Assembly: GCA_037623315.1 (NCBI GenBank)
Contig: JBBJJH010000002.1
Span: 169,284 to 233,283 of the forward strand
DNA: 64,000 bases
Direction of reading: 5' to 3'
From: Halanaerobiaceae bacterium ANBcell28
Lineage (GTDB): Bacteria; Bacillota; Halanaerobiia; Halanaerobiales; DTU029
A program made the position numbers and the translations under genes. Below, in pieces: positions 25,826 to 33,621 of the stretch. Each line of letters opens with the position of its first letter. Within the stretch, counting starts at the first letter, position 1. The notes below the pieces were generated by a model, which did not search any database, had not been told where the DNA came from, and saw nothing but the letters and a program-made list of their open reading frames with translations.

Positions 25826-26251
25826 ATGAATTTAAACATTAATAATGAAGTTAAGTTGGGAGAGGCAAAAGGAACTGAAGTTGAAGAAGCTGTGGAAATG
25901 AATTTTTCAGGTGAGACAGAAGAAGTAGGTCTTTACTTAGCAATGGCTCGTCAGGCCCAAAGAGAAGGATATGCAGAAATTGCAGAAGTACTTAAAAGAA
26001 TTGCCTGGGAAGAAGCAGAACATGCAGCACAATTTGCAGAATTGAATGGAAAAATTTCTGCTAGCACTAAGGAAAATCTTGAAGAAATGTTAAAAGGAGA
26101 ACAGGGTGCTAATAAAGGTAAAAAAGGTGCTGCTGACAAAGCAAAAGATCTTGGGCTATCTGAAGCTGAGGCTGTTTTTGAGATTTCTTCAAGGGATGAA
26201 GCACGACACGCTCAAATGTTAGCAGGACTATTGGGAAGATATTTTGATTAA
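25826..26251 (+). CDS. Rubrerythrin-like ferritin-fold protein without rubredoxin domain
   Basis: The four-helix protein (141 residues) has the di-iron ligands visible as ETEEVGLYL (first Glu), [10 protein letters not shown] (EExxH) and [11 protein letters not shown] (second ExxH motif). A Gly/Lys-rich linker, [15 protein letters not shown], joins the two helix pairs. It resembles the truncated rubrerythrins of clostridia, which have the diiron domain but not the C-terminal rubredoxin domain. It probably reduces peroxide or stores iron, and would need a separate electron donor, not seen here. A consensus promoter makes high expression likely. The AAGGAGAGG ribosome site is strong. Confidence 0.85.
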   Translation: MNLNINNEVKLGEAKGTEVEEAVEMNFSGETEEVGLYLAMARQAQREGYAEIAEVLKRIAWEEAEHAAQFAELNGKISASTKENLEEMLKGEQGANKGKKGAADKAKDLGLSEAEAVFEISSRDEARHAQMLAGLLGRYFD

Positions 26252-26295
26252 ATATAAAAATATAATATAAATACTTACTAATAAAGGAAATTATA

Positions 26296-26330
26296 ATAGC
26301 CAACAGTTTTCACTGTTGGCTATACTTTTA
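26296..26330. terminator. Bidirectional terminator (ATAGCCAACAGT stem)
   Basis: ATAGCCAACAGT and ACTGTTGGCTAT form a 12-bp perfect stem with a short loop. It lies between the rightward rubrerythrin-like gene and the leftward small membrane gene. It is the first of three related AGCCAA...TTGGCT hairpins that alternate with the three tiny genes. Confidence 0.85.
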
Positions 26331-26442
26331 CTTAATAAGATTATTTTCATGAATTATAATTAATTGAACTGGACTTATTATTATTTAAAATGATATTATA
26401 TTTTATACTTTATTTAAAATAGGAGGATTAAATTATTAGCAA

Positions 26443-26541
26443 TTATGCATCTAAATAACCGAAAAAGCCAGTACTTAGAACTAGAAGAATTAAGATTAAG
26501 AACAATACATATGCTTGATCGCCCCATACTGCTGCACCCAT
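26443..26541 (-). CDS. Tiny membrane protein, copy A (32 residues, YjcZ-like)
   Basis: A GGGGGT ribosome site 7 bases before the ATG and a 32-residue peptide give MGAAVWGDQAYVLFLILI, a run of Leu/Ile/Val, and the C terminus STGFFGYLDA. It matches the pattern of the tiny transmembrane spore proteins (YjcZ/SscA-like) of spore formers: short Gly-rich head plus one helix. It is the first of three tandem copies, each about 350 bp apart with its own terminator. The function of such proteins in spores is poorly defined. The conserved upstream block ACATATATT lies about 20-25 bases before the ribosome site in all copies. Confidence 0.72.
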   Translation of the reverse strand: MGAAVWGDQAYVLFLILILLVLSTGFFGYLDA

Positions 26542-26654
26542 TTTTTTACCCCCTTTGTGTATGATATATTTTAATATATGTTAATAAGAGGGAATATGTT
26601 AATAGATAGCTTAATTATGAGACTTACGTGTTTATAGTAGTTAATACACAAAAT

Positions 26655-26684
26655 AAGCCAACGGTTTAAACCATTGGCTTTTCT
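26655..26684. terminator. Terminator following tiny gene copy B
   Basis: AAGCCAACGGTTT and AAACCATTGGCTT form a near-perfect 13-bp stem (one mismatch). It lies about 120 bases beyond the copy B stop, where the leftward transcript would end. It is related to the hairpin at 26296. Confidence 0.75.
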
Positions 26685-26802
26685 TGTTACGCCCAATATG
26701 GGCTCTTGCTATAATCTTTCTTTTACTAAATAAATTCCACTGATCTCAACTATAAAGCATTATGTCTGTTAGCGTTTAATAATCAGGAAATTATATTTTT
26801 AA

Positions 26803-26898
26803 TTATGCATCAAGAAAACCAAAAAAACCAGTGCTAAGAACAAGAAGAATCAGGATTAAGAATAATACATATGCTTCGTCGCCCCATACTTTACCCAT
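26803..26898 (-). CDS. Tiny membrane protein, copy B (31 residues, YjcZ-like)
   Basis: The second copy opens MGKVWGDEAYVLFLILI and ends STGFFGFLDA after the shared Leu/Ile/Val run. It keeps WGD-AYVLFLILILLVLSTGFFG-LDA in common with copy A but lacks one residue and changes several. An AGGAGG ribosome site precedes the ATG by 7 bases. The separate ribosome site, upstream block and terminator in each unit suggest separate transcription of the copies. Spore role is inferred only from family resemblance and from nearby sporulation genes in the window. Confidence 0.72.
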   Translation of the reverse strand: MGKVWGDEAYVLFLILILLVLSTGFFGFLDA

Positions 26899-27019
26899 TG
26901 TTCAACCTCCTTTGTTATGAGATATACTTCAATATATGTAGTTAGAACTTATTTTGTTAATAGAAAATGTAGAAATTATTATTTTTAAATTAGAATACAT
27001 AAACTCTATAAAACAAAAT

Positions 27020-27047
27020 AAAGCCAATGTTAGATAACATTGACTTT
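27020..27047. terminator. Terminator following tiny gene copy C
   Basis: AAAGCCAATGTTA and TAACATTGACTTT form a 13-bp stem with one G-T pair and a 2-base loop. It lies about 100 bases beyond the stop of copy C and belongs to the same hairpin group as those at 26296 and 26655. Confidence 0.7.
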
Positions 27048-27148
27048 ACTTATATTATTAAATAATACGATTTATTCTTGAATCAGAAACATAGTTTTAT
27101 ATGTTTGGCATCATAAAATATAATAAAATTATATTTTACTATACATAA

Positions 27149-27265
27149 CTATGCGTCAAGTATTCCTATGAAACCAGTGCTTAAAACAAGAAGAATAAGA
27201 ATTAAGAATAATATATATGCCTGATCACCAAAAAGACCAGTAGTACCTCCACAACCTACGCCCAT
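27149..27265 (-). CDS. Tiny membrane protein, copy C (38 residues, YjcZ-like)
   Basis: The third copy has a longer Gly/Thr-rich head, MGVGCGGTTGLFGDQAY, then ILFLILILLVLSTGFIGILDA. The shared GD-AY and LSTGF-G-LDA blocks identify it as a paralogue of copies A and B; it alone carries a cysteine. A GGGGG ribosome site lies 9 bases before the ATG. It is the outermost gene of the leftward tandem set and lies just downstream of the cysK terminator. Confidence 0.7.
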   Translation of the reverse strand: MGVGCGGTTGLFGDQAYILFLILILLVLSTGFIGILDA

Positions 27266-27361
27266 TGTTTAACCCCCTTTGTTAGATGATAGTTTAATAT
27301 ATGTAAGTATTAGAGACTTTGTTAATTAGAATTATAAAAAAACTAAAATTTTCTTTATAGA

Positions 27362-27398
27362 TAAAAAAAGACTTTTTTGCTAATCAGCAAAAAAGTCT
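27362..27398 (-). terminator. Terminator overlapping the cysK stop codon
   Basis: AGACTTTTTTGCT (27369-27381) pairs perfectly with AGCAAAAAAGTCT (27386-27398). Read leftward it is followed by TTTTTTT. The cysK stop codon TAG (27380-27382) lies at the apex of the hairpin, so the last codons of the gene form one arm. Confidence 0.9.
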
Positions 27399-28300
27399 CC
27401 ACTTAAATATTTTTGACCATTATCAGCAGCTATTGCCAATACTTTTTTTCCTTTTCCTAGTTGTCTCCCTACTTTAATAGCTGCCCAGACAGCCGCTCCT
27501 GAAGAAGGTCCTAAAAACAAACCTTCTTCTGAGGCTAATTTTTTTGTAATTTCTATAACTTCATTATCACTAATATGAAATATTTTTTGATAAATTTCTG
27601 TATTTAGGTTAGAGGGTATAAATCCTGGTCCTGTACCAGGTATTTTATGTGGTCCAGGATTACCTCCAGCCAGCACTGGAGCATTCTTACCCTCAACAGT
27701 ATATATTTTTAATTCAGATAATTTCTTTAACAATTCTTCACCAGTACCAGTAATAGTGCCACCTGTACCTGATGTAGCGACAAAGGCATTTAATTGATAG
27801 TCCATTTGCTCCAGTATTTCTATAGCAGTTGTTTTTCGATGGGCGTTAGGATTAGCTGGATTATCAAATTGATTAGGAATAAATGCACCCTCAATTTTTT
27901 TTTCTAATTGATAGGCTTTGTCAAGGGCACCTTGCATAAGTTTTTCTGCTGCTGTTAATATTACTTTAGCACCATAAGCCTTAAGTATTTTAATTCGTTC
28001 ACTAGATGCAGTTTCAGGCATTATAATTATACAGTTATACTTTTTGGCTGCTGCAATCATAGCTAAGCCAATCCCTGTATTACCACTGCTGGCTTCTATA
28101 ATAGTTCCATTTCTTTTTAGTTTTCCTTCTTTTTCAGCTTTTTCTATCATGTTTAATGCAGCTCTATCTTTAACACTCCCACTGGGATTGAAATACTCAA
28201 GTTTCACATATATATCTGCACTATTTCTTGGAACTATATTATTAAGTTTTACTACCGGTGTTTTCCCAACTAATTCACTAATATTATTTACTGTATGCAT
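27380..28300 (-). CDS. cysK: Cysteine synthase A (O-acetylserine sulfhydrylase)
   Basis: CysK makes cysteine from O-acetylserine and sulfide with PLP. The 306-residue protein has the PLP lysine block NPSGSVKDRAALNMI, the substrate loop IEASSGNTGIGLAMIAAA and the phosphate-binding TSGTGGTITGTGE. It also has the KIPGTGPGFIPSNL segment and the C-terminal PSSGAAVWAA. It is the last gene of an ssuB-ssuC-ssuA-cysK operon and overlaps the end of ssuA. A second cysK is at 36065, so this copy probably handles sulfide derived from the substrate of the transporter. Start ATG at 28300, with GGAGG inside ssuA. Confidence 0.93.
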   Translation of the reverse strand: MHTVNNISELVGKTPVVKLNNIVPRNSADIYVKLEYFNPSGSVKDRAALNMIEKAEKEGKLKRNGTIIEASSGNTGIGLAMIAAAKKYNCIIIMPETASSERIKILKAYGAKVILTAAEKLMQGALDKAYQLEKKIEGAFIPNQFDNPANPNAHRKTTAIEILEQMDYQLNAFVATSGTGGTITGTGEELLKKLSELKIYTVEGKNAPVLAGGNPGPHKIPGTGPGFIPSNLNTEIYQKIFHISDNEVIEITKKLASEEGLFLGPSSGAAVWAAIKVGRQLGKGKKVLAIAADNGQKYLSGDFFAD

Positions 28301-29297
28301 TTCTAATATCCTCCACTAATGATGTATTTACAAAACCATCTAAATTAGCATCAACTCGAATAAAGCCCAATTCCTTAGATAAATTTGCGAATTCCTGTAA
28401 AATATCTTCATTTAGCTCAGAATTGATAATAGTACGGGTTAAGGAACGTTTGATAACTTCTATATCAAGTTCCTGTCTGCTAAGTTCTTTTATTTCTTTT
28501 TGCATTATTAGAGCAGCTCTATCTAAATCTTGATTAATAAATTCTATACTCTGAAGATGTGCTTTTAAAAATGATTCAAGTATTTCTGGATTGTCTTCTA
28601 TAAATTCATTTGTAGAAACAAGTATTGACTCAGGATGTGTTCCTTCCCAGGGTATTTCATTCCATTCTACAACTACTTTACCCCCGGCTTCTTCTTCTAT
28701 TCTGGCAGCCCAGGGCTCCGGAACCATTGCTGCGTCAAGTTGATTTGTAGCAAATAAGGCTAGCATATTAGCTGGTGTCTGTGCACGATGATCAACAGTT
28801 CCACCATGTCTTGTAGTTGCCATACCATATTCATTTAGTAATTTACGTAATATAAGATCATGGGTGCAACCTAAGGCAGGTGTTGCTACAATTTTTCCAT
28901 CTAAATCTGAAGGGGAGTTAAATTCAAGATCAGCTCTGGTAACTAATACAGTACCACCAGTACTGGCACTTGCTAAGGCTTTTACATCTGCTCCCTGTAG
29001 ATAACGATTTAGTGCAGGCCCTGGTCCAACATAGCCTAAATCAATCTGTCCTGTACTTAAGGCATCCATGAAAAGAGAACCATTAGGAAATATTTGAGTC
29101 TTGATAGTAATTCCTTCTAATTTATCTTCAAATATTCCTTCCCCTATACCAATAAGTCCGGGGGCATGTGTTATATTTGGGAAATAGCCAATTGTTATTT
29201 CTTGATTAACTATTTCTTCAGTTCCAGTATTACTTATAATCAATGTAAAGATTATTAAAAGTAAAATAGATAAAATTAAAATATTACTCTTTTTCAT
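28284..29297 (-). CDS. ssuA: Sulfonate/taurine-type ABC transporter substrate-binding protein
   Basis: This is a 337-residue NMT1/SsuA-type binding protein. An N-terminal hydrophobic segment (about residues 4-23) is followed by VNQEITIGYFPNITHAPGL, the ligand-domain signature GQIDLGYVGPGPALNRYLQGADVKALA, and TNQLDAAMVPEPWAARI. There is no lipobox cysteine, so it is either secreted to a periplasm or held by an uncleaved anchor; both fit a diderm cell better than a typical Gram-positive one. The start is ATG at 29297 because AAGGAG is one base from the upstream TTG. Aliphatic sulfonates or taurine are the family ligands; the real ligand is unknown. Confidence 0.85.
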   Translation of the reverse strand: MKKSNILILSILLLIIFTLIISNTGTEEIVNQEITIGYFPNITHAPGLIGIGEGIFEDKLEGITIKTQIFPNGSLFMDALSTGQIDLGYVGPGPALNRYLQGADVKALASASTGGTVLVTRADLEFNSPSDLDGKIVATPALGCTHDLILRKLLNEYGMATTRHGGTVDHRAQTPANMLALFATNQLDAAMVPEPWAARIEEEAGGKVVVEWNEIPWEGTHPESILVSTNEFIEDNPEILESFLKAHLQSIEFINQDLDRAALIMQKEIKELSRQELDIEVIKRSLTRTIINSELNEDILQEFANLSKELGFIRVDANLDGFVNTSLVEDIRNAYSK

Positions 29298-29327
29298 AAA
29301 TATCAATCTCCTTATAATTTAATAGTT

Positions 29328-30086
29328 TTATTCTATGTTTAATCCCCATCTTGAGAGGATTTTGTCCTCAAACTTTTTAAAAATTAAGTTATCTGTAATA
29401 AATCCAATAGAAGCAATTAAAATAATAACAGTAATAACCAGGCTCATATCTCCCATATCACGTCCCCACATTAAAACCTGACCAAGTCCAGTACCACTTC
29501 CTATTAGCTCACCAGCCATTAATGCTCTCCAGGAGAAAGCCCAGGAAAGACGCATACCAGTTATAAGGTGGGGAACAGAAGCTGGTAAAATAACTCTCCA
29601 GAATAATTGTATCTTATCTATTCCCATAGTTTTAGCTGCTCTTATTAACACTGGTTGAACATTTTTAATTCCTGTATTAGCGTTAAGTACCATGTTCCAG
29701 GTTCCTCCCATTACTACTACGAAAATAATTGCAGTTTCTCCCATGGAAAACCAGAGAAGAGCAAGTGGGAGCCAGACTATACTAGGGATACTCTGCATGG
29801 CAAGAATAAAAGGACCAAGGGTTTCACCAATTATTTTATTGCTGGCTATTATTATTCCAATTAAAGTTCCTAAAATAACTGATATAAAATAGCCAATTAA
29901 TAATCTACGGAAACTAGTAGTGATAGCTATTAAAAATGTTCCATCCTGAAATCCACTTATTAAAGTTTGCATAACATTATATGGAGAGGGGAAGAGAAAT
30001 TTTGGCCATATATTTAAGGAATATAGTCCTTGCCATATCAATATTAACAGTAATATAAATATTGTTCTATGCACTAAGCGCTTCAT
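29328..30086 (-). CDS. ssuC: Sulfonate-type ABC transporter permease
   Basis: This integral-membrane permease of 252 residues has six membrane segments and the EAA-type loop (RAAKTMGIDKIQLFWRVILPASVPHLITGMRLSWAFSWRALMAGE), in which the ATPase contact helix is visible. It is the SsuC/TauC partner of the ATPase encoded immediately upstream; the two genes overlap by 20 bases. Substrate specificity cannot be read from the permease. Confidence 0.88.
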   Translation of the reverse strand: MKRLVHRTIFILLLILIWQGLYSLNIWPKFLFPSPYNVMQTLISGFQDGTFLIAITTSFRRLLIGYFISVILGTLIGIIIASNKIIGETLGPFILAMQSIPSIVWLPLALLWFSMGETAIIFVVVMGGTWNMVLNANTGIKNVQPVLIRAAKTMGIDKIQLFWRVILPASVPHLITGMRLSWAFSWRALMAGELIGSGTGLGQVLMWGRDMGDMSLVITVIILIASIGFITDNLIFKKFEDKILSRWGLNIE

Positions 30087-30858
30087 TTTCTAAATCCCCT
30101 TTTTTCTCATTTTCTTGATTTAACAATTTAAGTATATCGTTTTCTAGTTTAATTAATGATTGATCCTCACGCCTGCCAGGTCGTGGGTGATTTAGGGTGA
30201 AAGTTTCTAAGATTCTCCCAGGATTAGTACCAAAAACTAGTATTTTATCTGAAAGCTTTATTGCTTCTCTAATATTGTGTGTTACAAAGATAATTGTTTT
30301 TTTGGTATTAGTCCAAAGTTCTAACAATTCCTTATGAAGAATATTTCGAGTTTGTTCATCAAGTGCTCCAAATGGTTCATCCATCAGTAGTATTTCAGGG
30401 TTCATAACTAATGACCTTGCAATTGCAACTTTCTGTTTCATACCACCAGATAACTGATGAGGATATGAATCTTTAAATTTAGCAAGCTGTACTGCTTTTA
30501 GTTGTTTCAAAGCACTTTCATAAGCAATTTTTTTATCGATTTTTTTAGCTTTTAAACCAAACATAACATTATCTATCACTGAAAGCCAGGGGAAAAGAGC
30601 AGCTTCTTGAAAAACCATTACTCTGTCATTAGCAGCTGAATTTATTTTTTTTTCTTTTAATAAGATCTGACCACTATTTGCCTCTTCTAAACCAGCTATA
30701 AGATTTAATAATGTAGATTTTCCACAACCAGAGGGGCCTATAAAAGTAATGAACTCTTTTTTCTTGATATCTAAATTAATATTATCTAATACTTGAAGCT
30801 TTTGACCGTCTTCTTGTTTAAAACTTTTATTGATATTTTTTATAGAAAGAAAATCCAT
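30067..30858 (-). CDS. ssuB: Sulfonate-type ABC transporter ATPase
   Basis: The ATPase (263 residues) has all ABC motifs: Walker A GPSGCGKST, Q-loop VFQEAALFPWL, signature LSGGMKQKVAIARS, Walker B ILLMDEPFGALD and the switch histidine in FVTHNI. It is SsuB/TauB/NrtD-type, energising the SsuC permease. It is the first gene of the operon. A promoter and a dyad shared with the two sulfate-assimilation operons lie just upstream, implying sulfur control. Confidence 0.9.
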   Translation of the reverse strand: MDFLSIKNINKSFKQEDGQKLQVLDNINLDIKKKEFITFIGPSGCGKSTLLNLIAGLEEANSGQILLKEKKINSAANDRVMVFQEAALFPWLSVIDNVMFGLKAKKIDKKIAYESALKQLKAVQLAKFKDSYPHQLSGGMKQKVAIARSLVMNPEILLMDEPFGALDEQTRNILHKELLELWTNTKKTIIFVTHNIREAIKLSDKILVFGTNPGRILETFTLNHPRPGRREDQSLIKLENDILKLLNQENEKKGDLENEALSA

Positions 30859-30879
30859 GAAATTACCTCCTTAAATTAA

Positions 30880-30946
30880 AACCGAGTAAACATATCGGAA
30901 TTACTTAGTTTTGTTTAAGTATATATCTTAAAAAAATAATTGTCAA
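30880..30946 (-). promoter_or_regulatory. Promoter and sulfur-type operator of ssuBCA-cysK
   Basis: Read leftward, TTGACA (complement of 30941-30946) and TATACT (complement of 30918-30923) are 17 bases apart. About 15 bases beyond the -10 box lies the dyad ATTCCGA-N9-TCGGTTT (30880-30902). The same dyad position and core (ATTC-xx-A...TTACTxGG) occurs downstream of the promoters at 33378 and 40144. Its look and placement suit an Rrf2/CymR-type sulfur repressor; the protein is not in the window, so the regulator is inference. Confidence 0.72.
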
Positions 30947-31061
30947 GCAAAAAAAGTAAAATTTTAGCTTGAATTATAATAAAATTCTTGACAAGATAAG
31001 TCACAAATGTTATTTTTATACTAAGCATACATATAAAAACGGGAAAGGGTTTGATTAAAAA

Positions 31062-33278
31062 ATGAAAAAAAGTCGTAAATTGACTGGCTTGCTTTTAACA
31101 TCCTTTTTATTATTTAATTATCAGTTATTAGTAAATAGGATTTTTTCTGTGATACTATCAAATCAGTATTCGTATTTGGTTATTTCTTTTTCTATTATGG
31201 GGCTAGGTATAGGAGGTATATTAGTATATTACCTTTCGAATAAAAAGAAATTTAGTATAAGTTTTTTTTCATTAGCTTTTGCTATTACTTATCCACTGAC
31301 AATAAGTATCGTTTTCTTTACTACATATATTGATTCGCCAATCTGGTATATATTAATGGGTATGATACCTTTTATATTTGGTGGTGGAATTATCTCGTAT
31401 ATTTACCGTGAGCAGGATAATACATATAAAGTTTATTTTCTAGATTTATTTGGTGGAATAAGTGGTTTAATTACAGCAATGCTCTTAATGAATCTAATAG
31501 GAACTGTAGAGACGATTATCCTTTCTTATATTTTTCTTTTCAGCTTATTATTGATATTGAATCGGCAGAAAAATCTTTTAATCTTTTCTAGTATAATGAT
31601 ATTACTTTTGCTAGTTTCATTTAATAATTTTGTTAATTTATATGAGCACAATTTTAATAGTTTTTTAAGTAGTCCTGCAGTAGGATTTGAAGAAGATGCT
31701 GAACTCAAGTTTAGTAATTGGGATTCTTTTTCAAGAACAGATGTTAGTAGCGTTGACTATTTAGATAATGAGTTAATTGTTGCATTGAATGGACGTTCTT
31801 TTTCTAGAATGGTTCAATATAATGGAGATCTTAGTGAAGTTGAATATTTAAAAAATAGAATAGGATATTTCCCATTAGAATTAGGTAATCCTGAAAGTGT
31901 TGCTTTAATAGGGTCTGGTGGGGGAGAAGAGATTTTATTTTCATTTTTAGCTGGAATAGAAGAGGTAACAGCAGTTGAAATTAATGCTGGGACTATAGAA
32001 GCAACAGAAGAACTAGCAGATTTTACTGATGATATTTACAATGATCCTAGAGTAAATACAATAATTGGAGATGGGAGGAGTTATCTTCGAAGAACTGAAA
32101 ATATGTATGATCAAATCTATCTGTCTTTAGTTTATACGGACATAGGCGATAACATAGCAAATGTTCTTTCTGAAAATTATATTTATACTAAAGAAGCCAT
32201 AGGAGATTATTTTGAAAAGTTAAATCCTGGAGGCAAGCTTAGCTTTTTAATGCATAGTAGATATAACTTATTAAAGCTATTAGCAACTACTATACAATAT
32301 TTTGAAAATGAAGGGGTGCCTAATGATGAATTAGTAAATCATTTTGTTATTTTAGAAGAAGAAAATACAAGTATGTATCCTTTACTATTAATTAAAGAAG
32401 AGCCCTTTAGCGAAGATGAAATCAAGAATATTTCTATAAAAATGGATGAATTCGGACTTAGATCTTATCATTTGCCTGGAGTAGTTTCAGAAAAATCACT
32501 TCATTTATATTCACAAGGAGAATTAACACTAGATGATATTGTTGATAATGCACCATTTAATATGAGTCCTGTTAATGATAATAGACCATTTTTTTATGAT
32601 ATTCATTTACATTTACCACAGACATTATTAGCTATTTTGATTGCTAGTATAATTATTTTTATAATAGTTTATCTTTTTGGTTTATATAACATAGATAATA
32701 GCTATAGTAAAAAAGAATTTAGTATAAATTTTCTTATTTTTACTTTGCTTGGAATGGGTTTTATGTTAATAGAAATTGCTTTCATTCAAAAATTCAGTAT
32801 TTTTCTAGAACATCCAACGATGTCATATGTTACAGTAGTAGTACTTATATTATTTGGTGCCGGTTTAGTTAATTTACTACAAGCTAAAAATAATATATTT
32901 GATAATTATAAGCCTGTTTTAGTATTATTTATATTTGCTGTTATAGCGTTGTTCACCACAAATAGATTAATATACTGGAATATAGATGCCTATTGGCTTC
33001 GAATTATTTTGGTGGCATTGATATTAATTCCAATGGGTTTTTTAATGGGTATTCCTTTTCCTATGATTTTAAGAAAGATGCAAAGTAGAGATAAGGAAGT
33101 ACTAATTCCATATTTATGGGGTGTCAATGGTATTGGTTCTATTCTTGGTTCTGTTTTAACATTGATTATTTCACTTAAAATGGGTTTTAATAGTAGTTTT
33201 ATTATTGGTGCAATATTGTATTTAATTATTGCTTTCCTCATTTACTTTAAAAATAAATATATTGTAAAAGCAATGTAA
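31062..33278 (+). CDS. Membrane-embedded spermidine-synthase-like protein
   Basis: The 738-residue protein has three parts: six or so membrane segments (about 1-190), a spermidine-synthase-like Rossmann domain (about 200-490), and six or so further membrane segments (about 510-735). The soluble part shows SVALIGSGGGEEILFSFLAGIEEVTAVEIN (SAM-type glycine motif and acidic residue) and ARVNTIIGDGRSYLRR. This is the architecture of the bacterial membrane-bound polyamine-aminopropyltransferase-like family, whose reaction is unproven in most members. The polyamine-gating DDxxD-type aspartates are not evident, so enzyme specificity is doubtful. It stands alone between the divergent ssu promoter and the sulfite reductase operon. 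Confidence 0.75.
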   Translation: MKKSRKLTGLLLTSFLLFNYQLLVNRIFSVILSNQYSYLVISFSIMGLGIGGILVYYLSNKKKFSISFFSLAFAITYPLTISIVFFTTYIDSPIWYILMGMIPFIFGGGIISYIYREQDNTYKVYFLDLFGGISGLITAMLLMNLIGTVETIILSYIFLFSLLLILNRQKNLLIFSSIMILLLLVSFNNFVNLYEHNFNSFLSSPAVGFEEDAELKFSNWDSFSRTDVSSVDYLDNELIVALNGRSFSRMVQYNGDLSEVEYLKNRIGYFPLELGNPESVALIGSGGGEEILFSFLAGIEEVTAVEINAGTIEATEELADFTDDIYNDPRVNTIIGDGRSYLRRTENMYDQIYLSLVYTDIGDNIANVLSENYIYTKEAIGDYFEKLNPGGKLSFLMHSRYNLLKLLATTIQYFENEGVPNDELVNHFVILEEENTSMYPLLLIKEEPFSEDEIKNISIKMDEFGLRSYHLPGVVSEKSLHLYSQGELTLDDIVDNAPFNMSPVNDNRPFFYDIHLHLPQTLLAILIASIIIFIIVYLFGLYNIDNSYSKKEFSINFLIFTLLGMGFMLIEIAFIQKFSIFLEHPTMSYVTVVVLILFGAGLVNLLQAKNNIFDNYKPVLVLFIFAVIALFTTNRLIYWNIDAYWLRIILVALILIPMGFLMGIPFPMILRKMQSRDKEVLIPYLWGVNGIGSILGSVLTLIISLKMGFNSSFIIGAILYLIIAFLIYFKNKYIVKAM

Positions 33279-33318
33279 AATAAAAAAGAAATATAAATAT
33301 ATAAATATATAAATTGCT

Positions 33319-33354
33319 AACTGGTTTCATCAATTAGGTGAGATCAGTTTTTTT
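33319..33354 (+). terminator. Terminator after the spermidine-synthase-like gene
   Basis: AACTGGTTTCATC (33319-33331) pairs with GGTGAGATCAGTT (33337-33349), allowing wobble, and is followed by TTTTTGTTTTT. Confidence 0.8.
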
Positions 33355-33377
33355 GTTTTTAAATCATAGAAAACATA

Positions 33378-33450
33378 TTGACAAAGTAGATTTAAATGTA
33401 TATACTATAATAAATATTAACTAGTATATTCATATCAATTTACTAGGGAT
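33378..33450 (+). promoter_or_regulatory. Promoter and sulfur-type operator of the sulfite reductase operon
   Basis: TTGACA (33378-33383) and TATACT (33401-33406) are 17 bases apart. The dyad ATTCATA-N9-TAGGGAT (33428-33450) begins 22 bases after the -10 box. The right half TTACTAGGGATT is identical to that upstream of aprB at 40144-40220. The remaining ~170 bases before the sulfite reductase ATG are A+T-rich leader in which I see no further motif. Confidence 0.78.
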
Positions 33451-33621
33451 TGCTTAAAAATCAACTTTTAACCGTATATAAAATACTTAATTATGATATA
33501 AATTTATTTTATATATTTTAATTAAATATTACATTCTGCTTACTTATAATGGCTTCTCATATTACTGAGTAAGTTAATATAAATTAATTTTTAATAAATT
33601 TTTTTAAAAGAGGTGTTGAAG

